Assembly: GCF_009649735.1 (NCBI RefSeq)
Contig: NZ_WJNH01000011.1
Coordinates: 57,979 to 121,978, forward strand
Length of the DNA: 64,000 nucleotides
DNA from: Salinibacillus xinjiangensis
GTDB taxonomy: Bacteria > Bacillota > Bacilli > Bacillales > Alkalibacillaceae
Direction: 5' to 3'
Positions within the stretch are counted from its first letter, which is position 1. The number at the start of each line of letters is the position of its first letter. The position numbers and the translations under genes were made by a program. Positions 35,467 to 45,493 of this stretch are shown piece by piece. The notes beneath the pieces are model-generated. The model searched no databases. It was not told where the DNA came from and saw nothing but the letters and a program-made list of their open reading frames with translations.

Positions 35467-36588
35467 TTATTCAATTTCATAATTACGCACATAATCAACC
35501 TTCTCTAAGCGCGGATTTGGACGTAGCCTACGTCCTTCCTTTGCTTCAGGTTTTCCGTTTAACAAGACATTGTCACCAGTAAATCCAATATTCATCGTTA
35601 GTAGGTTTCTCCCTACCCCGTACATATCGACAGGAACATTATCTTCCTCAAATCGACGAATTCTCTCCTCATTAAAACCACCGCTTGCCATGATATTGAC
35701 ATGCTCAAACCCTTCATCGTCTAAAGCGCGTCTTAAAGCAAAGATTAGTTCCGGATTAACTCCTCTAGGGTCAAAGGTTCCCATAAGATGAGGATTACGG
35801 AAAAAATATTTATCTACAAGGGTACGTGAGGTGTCCAGTCGCACTCCTTTTAACTCTTCCCCAAATTCCCTAGCTACCTTTAAGGAGTCAGTAACCACAT
35901 CATTATTGTAATCCACTAAAGCGACTAAATCATCCTTAGGAAAGGTCTTCTGATAGGCACGTGTTGCTGCTACAATATCTCCTCTAAACATTTGAATGAG
36001 AGCATGTGGCATTGTGCCCATACCTTCCTTCCCCCACCATTCATTCATGGCATGAGTGGCTTGGGCAGTAGAACCCCCGATATAGGCAGCATAACCATCC
36101 CCAGCTTGTTGGGTATAGTGATCATCACGATCGCCCATAAAAATAACTGGCTTTTGCTTTCCAGATGTACGGGCGGCCTTCACAACATTATAAACATTCG
36201 TTGCAACCGAAGTTCTTCTGGCTAGAATTCCATCAATAATTCCTTCTAAATATCCAAAGCTTTGATATGGCCCTTCAATCGTTAATACGGTTTCAAATGG
36301 ACTTACCTTATCTCCGTCCTTTAACGAATATATTTCTAAATCCTCTGGGTTGTCAGCAAATGTATGAACGAGCGCAATCGCTTCATCAGTACCACACAAA
36401 ACAGCATCATTCTTTTGAAAAAACTGTATCTTCACTTGGTTATCAGGTATTTCTTTTTCAACAATGTCTTTTGTCTTCAAAAAATATACTGCTGAAAACC
36501 AACCTTCTCCAACACGTTCATCAAATTTAAAGGTTTTATTTGTTAGCCTACTTATTTTCCCCTTCATTTTAAGCTCAATTTCCTTCAT
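35467..36588 (-). CDS. Nicotinate phosphoribosyltransferase
   Basis: It converts nicotinate and PRPP to nicotinate mononucleotide for NAD salvage. At 373 aa it is the short form of the family, unlike the longer PncB of B. subtilis. Visible elements are FDERVGEGWFSAVYFLKT at the N-terminus, the GYAAYIGGSTAQATHAM block with the catalytic region, VRLDTSRT (PRPP/carboxylate site) and MASGGFNEERI near the phosphate-binding end. The insertion between murC and sftA differs from B. subtilis gene order. The gene seems to be transcribed alone. Confidence 0.85.
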   Translation of the reverse strand: MKEIELKMKGKISRLTNKTFKFDERVGEGWFSAVYFLKTKDIVEKEIPDNQVKIQFFQKNDAVLCGTDEAIALVHTFADNPEDLEIYSLKDGDKVSPFETVLTIEGPYQSFGYLEGIIDGILARRTSVATNVYNVVKAARTSGKQKPVIFMGDRDDHYTQQAGDGYAAYIGGSTAQATHAMNEWWGKEGMGTMPHALIQMFRGDIVAATRAYQKTFPKDDLVALVDYNNDVVTDSLKVAREFGEELKGVRLDTSRTLVDKYFFRNPHLMGTFDPRGVNPELIFALRRALDDEGFEHVNIMASGGFNEERIRRFEEDNVPVDMYGVGRNLLTMNIGFTGDNVLLNGKPEAKEGRRLRPNPRLEKVDYVRNYEIE

Positions 36589-36705
36589 TTCTAATCCCTC
36601 TTTAAATGTATTTGCTGTCCATACGAACTGGAGGCTTCATCCAACATATTGTAACATAAGCAGATGAAATGAATAAGCCTTATTCTTCTTCGTGACTCCT
36701 TGTCT

Positions 36706-38889
36706 TTATTTATCTCCTAGTTGGAGCATTTCATGAACCTGATCTCGACTAAGTAATACCTCTCTAGGCTTACTTCCATTTTGACCAGAGATTAAGCCTA
36801 TCTCTTCAAGACGATCGATCATGCGAGCTGCACGATTATAGCCTATGCTGAACTTCCTTTGGAGTAAGGAAGTGCTGGCACGTCCATCTTCAACAACAAG
36901 CTCAATCGCATCCTGCAATAATTCATCCTCATATTCCTCTATGGATGCCTGTTGAATTAAATCCTCTTGCTCAAATAAATATTGCGGTGGAGCAAGCTTC
37001 TTAACGTAGTTTGTAACTCTTTCTACCTCTTCATCCGAAACAAAAGCCCCCTGAATACGTCTCGTTTTTTGAGCGCCATTGCCTAAGAAGAGCATGTCTC
37101 CTTTTCCTAACAGCTTGTCCGCTCCATTCATATCGATAATGGTACGTGAATCTACCTGGGAAGAAACACTAAAGGCAATTCTGGTTGGAACGTTGGCTTT
37201 AATTAAGCCCGTTATTACATCTACAGATGGTCGTTGTGTAGCAATTAATAAATGTATGCCACAGGCTCTAGCTTTTTGAGCAATACGACTAATGGCATCC
37301 TCTACATCTTGAGGAGCTGCCATCATTAAGTCGGCCAACTCATCGATGACAATAATGATATAGGGCATTTTTTCTTCATGGCGATTGGCTTGCTTTATTT
37401 TTTCATTAAAGCGATCAATATCTCTTACTCCCTCTCGAGCAAATATGGAGTAACGATTCTCCATTTCTTCTACAGCCCATTTTAACGATGCAGTAGCTGC
37501 TTTTACATCCGTAATCACAGGCGATACTAAATGTGGAATTTGATTATATGGAGCTAACTCCACTACTTTCGGGTCAATAAGTAGAAATTTCACATCTTTA
37601 TAAGATGCTCTATACAATAAACTGACTAAAATCGTATTGATACATACACTTTTCCCAGACCCCGTAGCTCCAGCAATTAACCCATGGGGCATTTTCTTTA
37701 AATCAGTAACAACTGTTTCACCCTCTATGTCCAGCCCCAAACCAACAGCTAAGCTGGATGAATGATTGCGAAACGACTCATTTTTTAATATTTCTTGCAT
37801 GGAGACCATGGTAGGATGTGGGTTTGGAACCTCGATACCTATTGCACTTTTTCCGGGAATCGGAGCCTCCATACGAATATCCGCTGCTGCTAAATTAAGC
37901 TTTATATCGTCAGTTAAATTAGTGAACTTATTCACTTTCACCCCTATATCAGGCTGGACTTCAAATCTGGTTACAGACGGACCACGTTTCACATCGGTAA
38001 CCTTTGCTTTCACATTAAATTGATCTAGTGTTGTTTCGAGTTTACGTTGCTGTCCTACTAGCCACTCTTCATTGGTCGTAGCTTCATTCGCTATATCATT
38101 TAATAAGTGAAGAGGTGGATAGGTAGGATTATCTGGTTTGGTCTTTGGTTTATTTTGATTCAACCTTCTTTTATCCCCTGGTGTCATCATCACATTATAG
38201 GGCTTATCTGTCCTAGGCTTGGATGTGAATTGAAATTCCTGCTTTGTCTCTTGCTTCGTCTCTTCAGATTTATGCTCCTGAACTGGCTCTTCTTGTATCT
38301 TTTTTCCCTTTTGATGTATGGGTTCCTCTTGCAGTATTTCTTTTTTTGCCCTGGTTTGAAAGGGGATTACTTTTTCATGATAATCCTCTTCTGAATTTTT
38401 ATTTTCACCTTTCTGTCTAGTTATCCTAGGTTCAGGTGAAGAAGTCTGCTCAGATGTTTGTTCTGTTTTTAGGGTTGTATTCCTCTTGCGTAAATATGTC
38501 GGAATATCATTTATCGAATGTTCATCCTCTTCTGGCTTTCTCTGCTGAAATCCATATATAGGGGAAGGGACCTCTGTTGGACGAAATGACTTCTTTTCTT
38601 CCATTGTAGTCTCGACTTTATATGTAGATTTAGGTTCGTCTCTCTCCATGGTCTTCGGCTCTCTTGATGGCTTAGGTGCCTTAGGTCGCTCATAATCCTT
38701 CATAATAGGAAAAGGATAGGAATCTTGATTTGGGTATTGAAAAGACATTTTGGTATGTACGGATTGTGAGCCAAAAGATTGTGACTTAGAATCCTGCTGA
38801 ATGGATCGATTTTTAGGCGGTTGCATAGATTGGACTTCTTCATCTTCTGAAAAAATCTCCTTTAACCATTGTTTCAATCGATATAACAT
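36706..38889 (-). CDS. sftA: DNA translocase SftA (FtsK/SpoIIIE family)
   Basis: SftA is a soluble, septum-associated translocase that moves chromosome ends away from the closing septum. The 727-aa protein lacks the N-terminal membrane segments of SpoIIIE. It has a long disordered, Lys/Glu/Gln-rich N-terminal half (to about 260), the FtsK motor with Walker A GATGSGKSVCIN and Walker B IIIVIDELADLMM, and a C-terminal gamma winged helix (LQRKFSIGYNRAARMIDRLE) that reads polar DNA motifs. B. subtilis SftA is longer; the difference is in the linker. Confidence 0.93.
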   Translation of the reverse strand: MLYRLKQWLKEIFSEDEEVQSMQPPKNRSIQQDSKSQSFGSQSVHTKMSFQYPNQDSYPFPIMKDYERPKAPKPSREPKTMERDEPKSTYKVETTMEEKKSFRPTEVPSPIYGFQQRKPEEDEHSINDIPTYLRKRNTTLKTEQTSEQTSSPEPRITRQKGENKNSEEDYHEKVIPFQTRAKKEILQEEPIHQKGKKIQEEPVQEHKSEETKQETKQEFQFTSKPRTDKPYNVMMTPGDKRRLNQNKPKTKPDNPTYPPLHLLNDIANEATTNEEWLVGQQRKLETTLDQFNVKAKVTDVKRGPSVTRFEVQPDIGVKVNKFTNLTDDIKLNLAAADIRMEAPIPGKSAIGIEVPNPHPTMVSMQEILKNESFRNHSSSLAVGLGLDIEGETVVTDLKKMPHGLIAGATGSGKSVCINTILVSLLYRASYKDVKFLLIDPKVVELAPYNQIPHLVSPVITDVKAATASLKWAVEEMENRYSIFAREGVRDIDRFNEKIKQANRHEEKMPYIIIVIDELADLMMAAPQDVEDAISRIAQKARACGIHLLIATQRPSVDVITGLIKANVPTRIAFSVSSQVDSRTIIDMNGADKLLGKGDMLFLGNGAQKTRRIQGAFVSDEEVERVTNYVKKLAPPQYLFEQEDLIQQASIEEYEDELLQDAIELVVEDGRASTSLLQRKFSIGYNRAARMIDRLEEIGLISGQNGSKPREVLLSRDQVHEMLQLGDK

Positions 38890-39054
38890 AGCTGTATCAC
38901 TCTTTCCTTATAAAAATTTAGCCCGGCCAAAACAAACATAATTCTATTATACGTGACATCTGATTACTTTTGTATACTGGAAAACATGAATTTCTCCCGT
39001 AATCGTGAAAATCAATGCTCATACACTTCAATTCGACTTTCCTATAGTATAAAA

Positions 39055-39079
39055 AAAACCGCTATATAAGCGGCTTTTA
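39055..39079 (-). terminator. Terminator of ytpQR
   Basis: AACCGCT, a short loop and AGCGGCTT form a stem just after the ytpR stop; the minus strand then has TTTTTTTT. Confidence 0.88.
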
Positions 39080-39084
39080 GATAA

Positions 39085-39690
39085 TTAAAATTCAAACGGT
39101 TTTCCAACATCGTACTCATCATCTAGCACTAGGATTCCTTTTTCCTTTGGGGCATCAGGCAAATCCAATTCTTTTGCTGAGCAAATCATACCTGATGAGG
39201 GAACTCCTCTTAGCTTGGCATCCTTAATAATCATCCCACTCGGCATAGTTGCTCCTGGCTTTGCCACCACAACCTTTTGTCCTTGCTCAACATTGGGAGC
39301 TCCACAGACAATTTGCAGCACTTCATCGCCAACATCCACCTGACAAACACTTAACTTGTCCGCATTCTCATGCTGCTCTTTTTCCTTTACAAAACCAACA
39401 ACAAACTTAGGAGAGAGGTCCACATCTAATTGGTCATCCAATTGATTTTGAGAAAAGACATCTTGAATACTCTCTACCCAATCTTCAGTCAATTTAATGG
39501 GTCCCTCTTCTGTTATATTAAAGTAATTAGACGCCTGAAAAATGTTGTAGCCTAACGTTTTGTTTGTGTCTTTAGCCGCGATTTTCACGACATCCCCATT
39601 CTTAGATGAGCTTAGATTGTTGCGTTCTCCCTGTTCTAGGGTAACGATTAATACATCACCGATACCTTTTTGATTATAAAACAATTGCAT
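39085..39690 (-). CDS. ytpR: YtpR, tRNA-binding domain protein
   Basis: The 201-aa protein (ATG 39690, after AAAGGGG) has an N-terminal DUF4479-like part and a C-terminal tRNA-binding (EMAP II/OB-fold) domain: [37 protein letters not shown] and [13 protein letters not shown]. The same OB fold is found at the start of PheT; free-standing YtpR has no proven function. It follows ytpQ by 16 bp. Confidence 0.9.
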   Translation of the reverse strand: MQLFYNQKGIGDVLIVTLEQGERNNLSSSKNGDVVKIAAKDTNKTLGYNIFQASNYFNITEEGPIKLTEDWVESIQDVFSQNQLDDQLDVDLSPKFVVGFVKEKEQHENADKLSVCQVDVGDEVLQIVCGAPNVEQGQKVVVAKPGATMPSGMIIKDAKLRGVPSSGMICSAKELDLPDAPKEKGILVLDDEYDVGKPFEF

Positions 39691-39706
39691 GAAAAACAAC
39701 CCCTTT

Positions 39707-40516
39707 TTACTTATCTTCACGTTTTTTATTTTTAGCAAGAATAAAAATTGGTTCTAATTTTTTATCTTCGTATAGGAATGAAAGAGAGGTAATCGGTATT
39801 CGACCCTCTGCAAAAAACTGCATCGTCATTTGAGCCAAAACATCGTATCCTGTTGGGTTTTTAATGTCAGCTAAAATCAAGACATCTTGATGCGGAACTG
39901 CTAAAGCTAGCTCCCCTTCTGTATTGGCCATCATTTCCTCCAAAAATGCCTCATTTAAAATACGACTTGCATCGTAGCCGTCATTTGGTGCAACAAAGTA
40001 AAATGTATTTCCTGCGACCTCATCCTTTTTGTAATCGGTTGGTAAGGAGCGCAAATTAAATTTTGCTACTTCCATCAAACGTTCCTCTGTCCACCCCTCC
40101 GACTTTAATAACTCCTCGTCAATTAAACGATAGGATTTTCCAAGGTCTAATGCATAATAAATACGTGTTTCAGCGGTATGTTCACGATAAATTAAACGCT
40201 TTTTACTCTTCGTTTCAGTTGGGAAGGAAGTAGAACGAATGACAGGAAAAATATTCTTTTCCTTTCCGGATAACTCCTGCTTCTCTTGCATGATTCTTAA
40301 GGCTTCATGAATATGCTCAGAAAGCTCCTTTAAAGCCTCTTCTTTCCTTGCTTCCCATTTAGAAATAACACCTGGTAAAGAAATATTTACACCCATTTTG
40401 GTATCTTTCCATTCCACTCGAAAGCTATCTTTATCCCGGTCAAAGGAAGTATTCCAATCCGGATTATCAAACAAATCCTCTAATTTTCTCTTCATCTGAA
40501 TACTCGTCATTTTCAT
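39707..40516 (-). CDS. ytpQ: YtpQ, DUF1444 protein
   Basis: This 269-aa soluble protein of the DUF1444 family begins [16 protein letters not shown]. The conserved region around [20 protein letters not shown] and a C-terminal [22 protein letters not shown] segment are typical. I start it at ATG 40516, 10 nt after AGGAGG. It is co-transcribed with ytpR. Function unknown. Confidence 0.87.
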   Translation of the reverse strand: MKMTSIQMKRKLEDLFDNPDWNTSFDRDKDSFRVEWKDTKMGVNISLPGVISKWEARKEEALKELSEHIHEALRIMQEKQELSGKEKNIFPVIRSTSFPTETKSKKRLIYREHTAETRIYYALDLGKSYRLIDEELLKSEGWTEERLMEVAKFNLRSLPTDYKKDEVAGNTFYFVAPNDGYDASRILNEAFLEEMMANTEGELALAVPHQDVLILADIKNPTGYDVLAQMTMQFFAEGRIPITSLSFLYEDKKLEPIFILAKNKKREDK

Positions 40517-40649
40517 TATATCAAATCCTCCTATATACAAAGCACATGTGCACTCGTTAGGAATGTTTTATCCTCATCTAAACAAACTACCCAATATTTT
40601 ATCATGAACCTGAAAAATAAGGAAATAAAGCAGTTTTTCGTTTTAACAC

Positions 40650-40686
40650 AAAAACATCCTTTGCCCTAAATTGACAAAGGATGTTT
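40650..40686 (-). terminator. Terminator of ytpP
   Basis: AAAACATCCTTTG and CAAAGGATGTTTT form a 13-bp stem with T-rich flanks about 20 bp past the ytpP stop. It separates ytpP from ytpQR. Confidence 0.9.
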
Positions 40687-40706
40687 TATTTAAGAATGAA
40701 TCAATA

Positions 40707-41048
40707 TTATTTATGAGTGCTTTCTAATTTTGCTTGTACACCATTTAAAAAGTCTTCAATTTCTTCTCTCGTCTTACGGTCCTTGCTAATAAAACGATCC
40801 ACTACCTCGCCATCCGCTAGTGCCACAAAGCTTGGGATACCAAACACATTATAATTAGCACATAGATCAATAAACTGATCACGGTCCACGTAGACAAACA
40901 TAAAGTCTTCACGATATTTCTCTTCTATTTCCGGCATAAATGGATCGATAAAACGGCAATCAGGGCACCAATCCGCTGAGAATAATAAAATGACGTTGCC
41001 GCTTTTAAAGTCTGTTTGTAGTTGTTGTTCTGATTTTAATGTAATCAT
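40707..41048 (-). CDS. ytpP: YtpP, thioredoxin-like protein
   Basis: The 113-aa thioredoxin-fold protein has an active site SADWCPDCRFIDP (Cys-Pro-Asp-Cys). The cis-Pro region FGIPSFVAL completes the fold. Its ATG directly follows the TAA of the membrane transporter gene upstream (TAAATG), and its AGGAGG site lies inside that gene, so translation is coupled. Partner unknown; a reductant role is inferred. Confidence 0.9.
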   Translation of the reverse strand: MITLKSEQQLQTDFKSGNVILLFSADWCPDCRFIDPFMPEIEEKYREDFMFVYVDRDQFIDLCANYNVFGIPSFVALADGEVVDRFISKDRKTREEIEDFLNGVQAKLESTHK

Positions 41049-42077
41049 TTATTTTCCTCCTTCACCTAAGGTCAATTTCATGTCTCCGAATTTGATCCAA
41101 CCTTGTTTACGGAACAACTCTGATAGTACCAAACTTATTAGCGCGGGACTAATGATATGCAATGACATTATTAACCATAATGTATCCCAGGATATCCCCA
41201 TTGTTTGAAATGTCATGATTTGCCCTACAAGTCCACTTGTTCCCATACCCGCACCGGCAGGATTGTTCTCTAACTGAAATAGGACTGTTGAGAAAGGAGC
41301 TAAAACCATACCTGATATTGTGGGGGGCAATAGTATGAGCGGATTCTTGATCACATTTCCAATTTGAAGCATGGACGTTCCGATTCCTTGTGCTACCAAA
41401 CCTCCAAAACCATTTTCTCGGTAACTGCTGATGGCAAAACCAATCATTTGCGCCGAACACCCAATAGTAGCAGCACCTGCAGCCAGTCCATCAAGCTCAA
41501 GCATAATCGCAATAGCCACACTTGAGATTGGTGCAGTCAAAGCAAGTCCCATAAGAAGCGCTACTAAAACCCCCATTATAAAAGGACGCTGATTGGTTGC
41601 CCATTCAATCGTATCTCCAAAACCACTTAAAAATACTTGTATGTAAGTCCCAAATATGGAGCCCGTCATAAAGCCTATTAAAATGGTTATAAATGGAGTT
41701 ACGATAATATCTAATTTTGTTTCTCCACTAACTATTTTACCGAATTCAATCGAAAATAATGCAGCAATGTAGCTCGCTGCTGGTCCTCCCATTTCAGCTC
41801 CAAATGCTCCACTAAATAAAGCAGCAAACATTACAAGAGGAGGCGCTTTTAAACCATACGCAATCGCTACCCCGATTGCTCCTCCCATTACCTTGGCATC
41901 CATGGCAAAACTTCCCATTTCAATCAAAGGGGCATACTGTAGCACCTTCCCTAACGTTTGGATAATAACGCCAATAATTAAAGAGGAAAAAAGTCCTAAA
42001 GCCATATAACTTAATGCTGTAATCACATATTCTCTTATTGAAAGTGTAATCCCCTTCCGATTAAAAAAAGCCCGCAT
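41049..42077 (-). CDS. PTS-EIIC-like membrane protein
   Basis: The 342-aa protein has about nine to ten hydrophobic segments and resembles the PTS_EIIC_2 group (IREYVITALSYMALGLFSSL start; AYGLKAPPLVMFAALFSGAF; ILLPPTISGMVLAPFSTVLF). No EIIA, EIIB or catabolic gene lies beside it, so sugar transport by phosphorylation is not supported by context. It is translationally coupled to ytpP. Confidence 0.75.
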   Translation of the reverse strand: MRAFFNRKGITLSIREYVITALSYMALGLFSSLIIGVIIQTLGKVLQYAPLIEMGSFAMDAKVMGGAIGVAIAYGLKAPPLVMFAALFSGAFGAEMGGPAASYIAALFSIEFGKIVSGETKLDIIVTPFITILIGFMTGSIFGTYIQVFLSGFGDTIEWATNQRPFIMGVLVALLMGLALTAPISSVAIAIMLELDGLAAGAATIGCSAQMIGFAISSYRENGFGGLVAQGIGTSMLQIGNVIKNPLILLPPTISGMVLAPFSTVLFQLENNPAGAGMGTSGLVGQIMTFQTMGISWDTLWLIMSLHIISPALISLVLSELFRKQGWIKFGDMKLTLGEGGK

Positions 42078-42120
42078 TTTCTTCTCTCCAATCTGACAAA
42101 TTATTTAATACTAACGATTT

Positions 42121-42128
42121 GCCGATAA
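42121..42128 (+). promoter_or_regulatory. SigD-like -10 upstream of the chemoreceptor gene
   Basis: GCCGATAA matches the flagellar sigma-D -10 consensus GCCGATAT at 7 of 8 positions, 100 bp upstream of the receptor start and on its strand. No good TAAA -35 lies 15 bp upstream, which weakens the call. Confidence 0.4.
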
Positions 42129-42132
42129 TTGA

Positions 42133-42161
42133 TTGTCTTTCAAACCAATTATTTCTATAAT
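42133..42161 (+). promoter_or_regulatory. SigA-type promoter of the chemoreceptor gene
   Basis: TTGTCT and TATAAT are separated by 17 bp, 67 bp upstream of the start codon. It follows the SigD-like -10 at once. Confidence 0.6.
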
Positions 42162-42227
42162 AAACATATACAAGTTTTCTACAAAATTCATTATTTTTTT
42201 CATTTTACATTTTAAAGGTGGGACAAA

Positions 42228-44282
42228 ATGAGGACTATTAAAGGAAAGATTCGTTTTATTTTAACATTAGCTATAATAAGTTTAGCAGTCATCGTAACTT
42301 TGTCGATTTATTTTTTCAATGAGCAAAGTAAGATGACAGTTGAGATGCGTGAAATTCAAACAGCTCTAACACAAAGTGAAGACTTAAAGTATCAAATGTT
42401 ACAGGCACGCTATCAGGAAAGAATTTTTATGAACGATCCATCAGAAGAACGAGCTAAAAACTTAATAACCGCTGTTGATTCAATTCGTGAAAATGCCAAC
42501 GAATATAAAGAGTTACAACAGGACCATGAAAGCATATCAAATAGCTTTGAAAAAATTATTGAACATATCGATACATATAAAAATGAACTATCAACCATTA
42601 TTGACCTCCAAAGGGAAATTGGATTCAGTGAAAATAGTGGGCAATATCAAACTGTGACAGAGGCTTACAGCAATACATATAATCTGTTAAGAGATTTTGA
42701 TAATACTGAATACACACAAATCTTATTATCGATGAGAATGAATGAATCCAAGTATGTGGAAAGCGGAGTCGACAGTAACTTAAACAGCTTTAATTCTCAA
42801 ATGAGGTCTTTATCCACATCCCTCGAGGAGTTACCAAATATTCCCACTGAACAGTTGGAAGAAATTAATTCTGAATTAACCCATTATAAAGATTCAATTG
42901 TTAGTATTCGCGAAAATATTGAAACAACCGAACAATTGTCAAGTGAATTGAATAAATTAACCGCTAATATTGACACTGAGGTCAAGAATATAAACGATTT
43001 GACTACAGATCAAAGTAACAACATGATTCAACAGCAAGAACAGTCTCAAGAATTTATTTCAACGCTTTTTATTGTAATCGGGATTGCCACTTTATTTATT
43101 ATCCTCATTATGGGCATTATTCTTAACCGTAAGATTATTCAATCTATCAACCGGTTAAAACAGGGAGCCAATCACTTAGAAAGCGGAAACCTTTCCCACC
43201 GAGTTGAGGTAACAGGAAAGGATGAAATGGCTGAGTTGGCAAGTTCCTTTAATAATATGGCGGATAAAATGAACCATTCCTTAGTCAAAGTCTTAGAGGC
43301 TTCTAATGTTCTTGGAGACTCTTCCAAAAATCTAACGACCATTTCAGAACAGTCTTCGTTACAAACAAATGAAGTAGCAGAAGCTATTAATCAAGTCGCA
43401 GTTGGTTCTCAAGAACAAGCTAGTCAAATTGAAGACAGCACTAGATTAATCGATGGTGTTTCACAAGCGATTGAGAAAACGAAGAATGCTAATCAGAAAA
43501 TCATACACGAGTTAAAGCTCGCTGAACAAGATAGTAAGTCAGGAATTGAAAAGGTAAAATTGCTAGAAGAAACGTCTAATGACTTTATTCAATTGGCTAA
43601 TCATCTAACAAAAGAGGTCATTGAGGCAACAGAGCAATCGAAAAAAATTAATCAAATTGTTTCCACAATACAAGAGATTGCAGATAATACAAATCTACTA
43701 GCATTGAATGCTGCAATTGAATCTGCAAGAGCAGGAGAAAACGGTAGAGGCTTTGCTGTTGTTGCTGATGAAGTACGAAAATTAGCTGAACGTTCTAAAG
43801 CTGAGGCAGCTGAAATCTATCAATTAATTAACAACATGACATCACAAATGGAATCTCTGTCTAGGGATGCCAATCAGTTTAACGAGTATCAACAGGAACA
43901 ATCAGATTCTGTCATCGAAACCAAAAACGCTTTTTCTAACATTACAAAGCACGTTTATGATGTGAATGATAAAATGAGAGATGTGAACGATTCAGTTGAT
44001 GAAATGAGTAGTGCAAATCAAAATCTAAATGAAAAAATTCAAGAAATCAGTGTAATTTCTGAAGAGGCTGTGGCCACTACTGAAGAGGTTGCCGCATCAA
44101 GTGAGCATCAAACGGAAACAATTGAACAGCTAAATGAAGCTGCCGTTCATCTACACGCTCTTTCCCAGGAATTAGAAGCAGAGGTAGGCGAATTCACACT
44201 TAAAGATGAAAACATTCAAGAAGATGATGATGAAGTTGATAGCTCTAAAGAACTAGAAAACGAAGAAGACATCAATAACTAA
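42228..44282 (+). CDS. Methyl-accepting chemotaxis protein
   Basis: This 684-aa transmembrane chemoreceptor has TM1 at about 9-28, an extracytoplasmic helical sensor of about 240 residues, TM2 ([20 protein letters not shown], about 278-297), a HAMP domain ([20 protein letters not shown]) and the cytoplasmic signalling domain with the hairpin tip [20 protein letters not shown]. The tail is acidic ([17 protein letters not shown]). The ligand cannot be told from sequence. It is a single gene with its own promoters and terminator. Confidence 0.95.
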   Translation: MRTIKGKIRFILTLAIISLAVIVTLSIYFFNEQSKMTVEMREIQTALTQSEDLKYQMLQARYQERIFMNDPSEERAKNLITAVDSIRENANEYKELQQDHESISNSFEKIIEHIDTYKNELSTIIDLQREIGFSENSGQYQTVTEAYSNTYNLLRDFDNTEYTQILLSMRMNESKYVESGVDSNLNSFNSQMRSLSTSLEELPNIPTEQLEEINSELTHYKDSIVSIRENIETTEQLSSELNKLTANIDTEVKNINDLTTDQSNNMIQQQEQSQEFISTLFIVIGIATLFIILIMGIILNRKIIQSINRLKQGANHLESGNLSHRVEVTGKDEMAELASSFNNMADKMNHSLVKVLEASNVLGDSSKNLTTISEQSSLQTNEVAEAINQVAVGSQEQASQIEDSTRLIDGVSQAIEKTKNANQKIIHELKLAEQDSKSGIEKVKLLEETSNDFIQLANHLTKEVIEATEQSKKINQIVSTIQEIADNTNLLALNAAIESARAGENGRGFAVVADEVRKLAERSKAEAAEIYQLINNMTSQMESLSRDANQFNEYQQEQSDSVIETKNAFSNITKHVYDVNDKMRDVNDSVDEMSSANQNLNEKIQEISVISEEAVATTEEVAASSEHQTETIEQLNEAAVHLHALSQELEAEVGEFTLKDENIQEDDDEVDSSKELENEEDINN

Positions 44283-44283
44283 A

Positions 44284-44324
44284 AAGAGGGGCTTCCATTT
44301 GAATAGTTAGTGGAAGTCCCTCTT
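44284..44324. terminator. Terminator between chemoreceptor and lipoprotein genes
   Basis: AAGAGGGgCTTCCA pairs with TGGAAGtCCCTCTT; the plus strand continues CTTCTTTAAGG and the minus strand has TTTT, so it can serve both convergent genes. Confidence 0.8.
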
Positions 44325-44329
44325 CTTCT

Positions 44330-44857
44330 TTAAGGATTTTCTATTTTAGCAGATTTTACGATATTCATCATTTTTTTGGCTTCGTCAGCTAATGAATCCT
44401 TGGTCGTGAGTGTGGTCAATTTGATACCACCGATACCAACCTGTATTTCATAATGTTCCTCTTTTGAATTAGGGAATACCGCAATAAATCCAAACCGACC
44501 TTCCTGTTCAAAGGATTCTAAAAGAAGTCCATCCTCACGGGCCTGTATTCCTTCAAATAAATGCTTACTGTCTTCACCTTCAAATTGGTTATAGAAAAGC
44601 AAATAATCCTGACCCTCTTCTTCTAAAAAGACATTATTATTTGAACTCCCATCAATCTCCATTTGACCTGGAAGATGTAACGAGATCACATCTATCGTTT
44701 GGTTTACCTCTGCTTTTTCCTTATTAAATTCAGTTTCAGCTTCCTCCAACGCATTCTCAAGTGCCTTTTCCTCTGATAAGAAGCAACCACTAAGAATGAA
44801 AATGAGTCCTATACTAATGCCCAATACTAAATAGCGTTTCATACGATTGATATTCAC
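44330..44857 (-). CDS. Predicted lipoprotein, function unknown
   Basis: The 175-aa protein has a lipoprotein signal peptide (RYLVLGISIGLIFILSGC, lipobox LSGC with Cys at about 25). The mature part starts with a Glu-rich helix and then a beta-rich domain. The GTG start at 44857 lies 6 nt after AGGAGTGG. I do not recognise a family beyond that; expected location is the outer face of the membrane. Confidence 0.75.
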   Translation of the reverse strand: MNINRMKRYLVLGISIGLIFILSGCFLSEEKALENALEEAETEFNKEKAEVNQTIDVISLHLPGQMEIDGSSNNNVFLEEEGQDYLLFYNQFEGEDSKHLFEGIQAREDGLLLESFEQEGRFGFIAVFPNSKEEHYEIQVGIGGIKLTTLTTKDSLADEAKKMMNIVKSAKIENP

Positions 44858-45015
44858 TACTTTCCACTCCTGACTTTATATTTTGAAATTTATATAAACT
44901 ATAAAAAGAATTATATTTTTTCTAGTTCTATTATAATAATACTATGGATATAAGATTTGACAAGTGGTACCAAAAAAAGGATGATAATGATAGCAAAAAA
45001 AGTAGGAGGGATACT

Positions 45016-45456
45016 ATGGATTTAATTGTTTATTTAGCCGGGGAAATTCATACTAGCTGGCGAGAAGAGTTAAAACGAAAGGCGGTAGAAAGGGAATTAC
45101 CACTTTCCTTCGTTGGCCCGCAGGAAAATCATGACTTATCCGATGATATCGGGGAAAACATTTTAGGAACTCAACCAAACAATGTCATCAAAGACGATGC
45201 TGCTTCAAGTGTGAATAATTTACGTACTCAAGTTTTGATGCAAAAATCTGATGTCGTAATCGCTTTATTTGGTGAAAAGTATAAACAGTGGAATACAGCT
45301 ATGGATGCAAGTGCTGCGATTACGCTTAACAAACCATTAATTTTAATTCGTCCTGATTCCTTAGTTCATCCCCTTAAAGAGCTATCTAACCGTGCCAATA
45401 TAACAGTTGAAACGGTTGATCAAGCATTGGAAGTATTAGCATATATATATGAATAA
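45016..45456 (+). CDS. ytoQ: YtoQ family protein
   Basis: A 146-aa protein that begins MDLIVYLAGEIHTSWREE, with SDVVIALFGEKYKQWNTAMD near the middle, as in YtoQ. The fold resembles nucleoside 2-deoxyribosyltransferase-like proteins (inference from the Leu-Ala-Gly and Glu arrangement). ATG 45016 follows AGGAGGG; the upstream frame to 44944 has no site. Function unknown. Confidence 0.85.
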   Translation: MDLIVYLAGEIHTSWREELKRKAVERELPLSFVGPQENHDLSDDIGENILGTQPNNVIKDDAASSVNNLRTQVLMQKSDVVIALFGEKYKQWNTAMDASAAITLNKPLILIRPDSLVHPLKELSNRANITVETVDQALEVLAYIYE

Positions 45457-45462
45457 AGTAGT

Positions 45463-45493
45463 AAAACGGATGGCTATTCGGCCATCCGTTTTT
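45463..45493. terminator. Bidirectional terminator between ytoQ and the DUF84 gene
   Basis: AAAACGGATGGC, TATTCG and GCCATCCGTTTT form a 12-bp stem. It overlaps the 3' end of the convergent gene. Confidence 0.9.

Noticed and set aside
36706..38889. SpoIIIE rather than SftA
   Set aside because: No N-terminal membrane segments, and the position between murC and ytpR is that of sftA.
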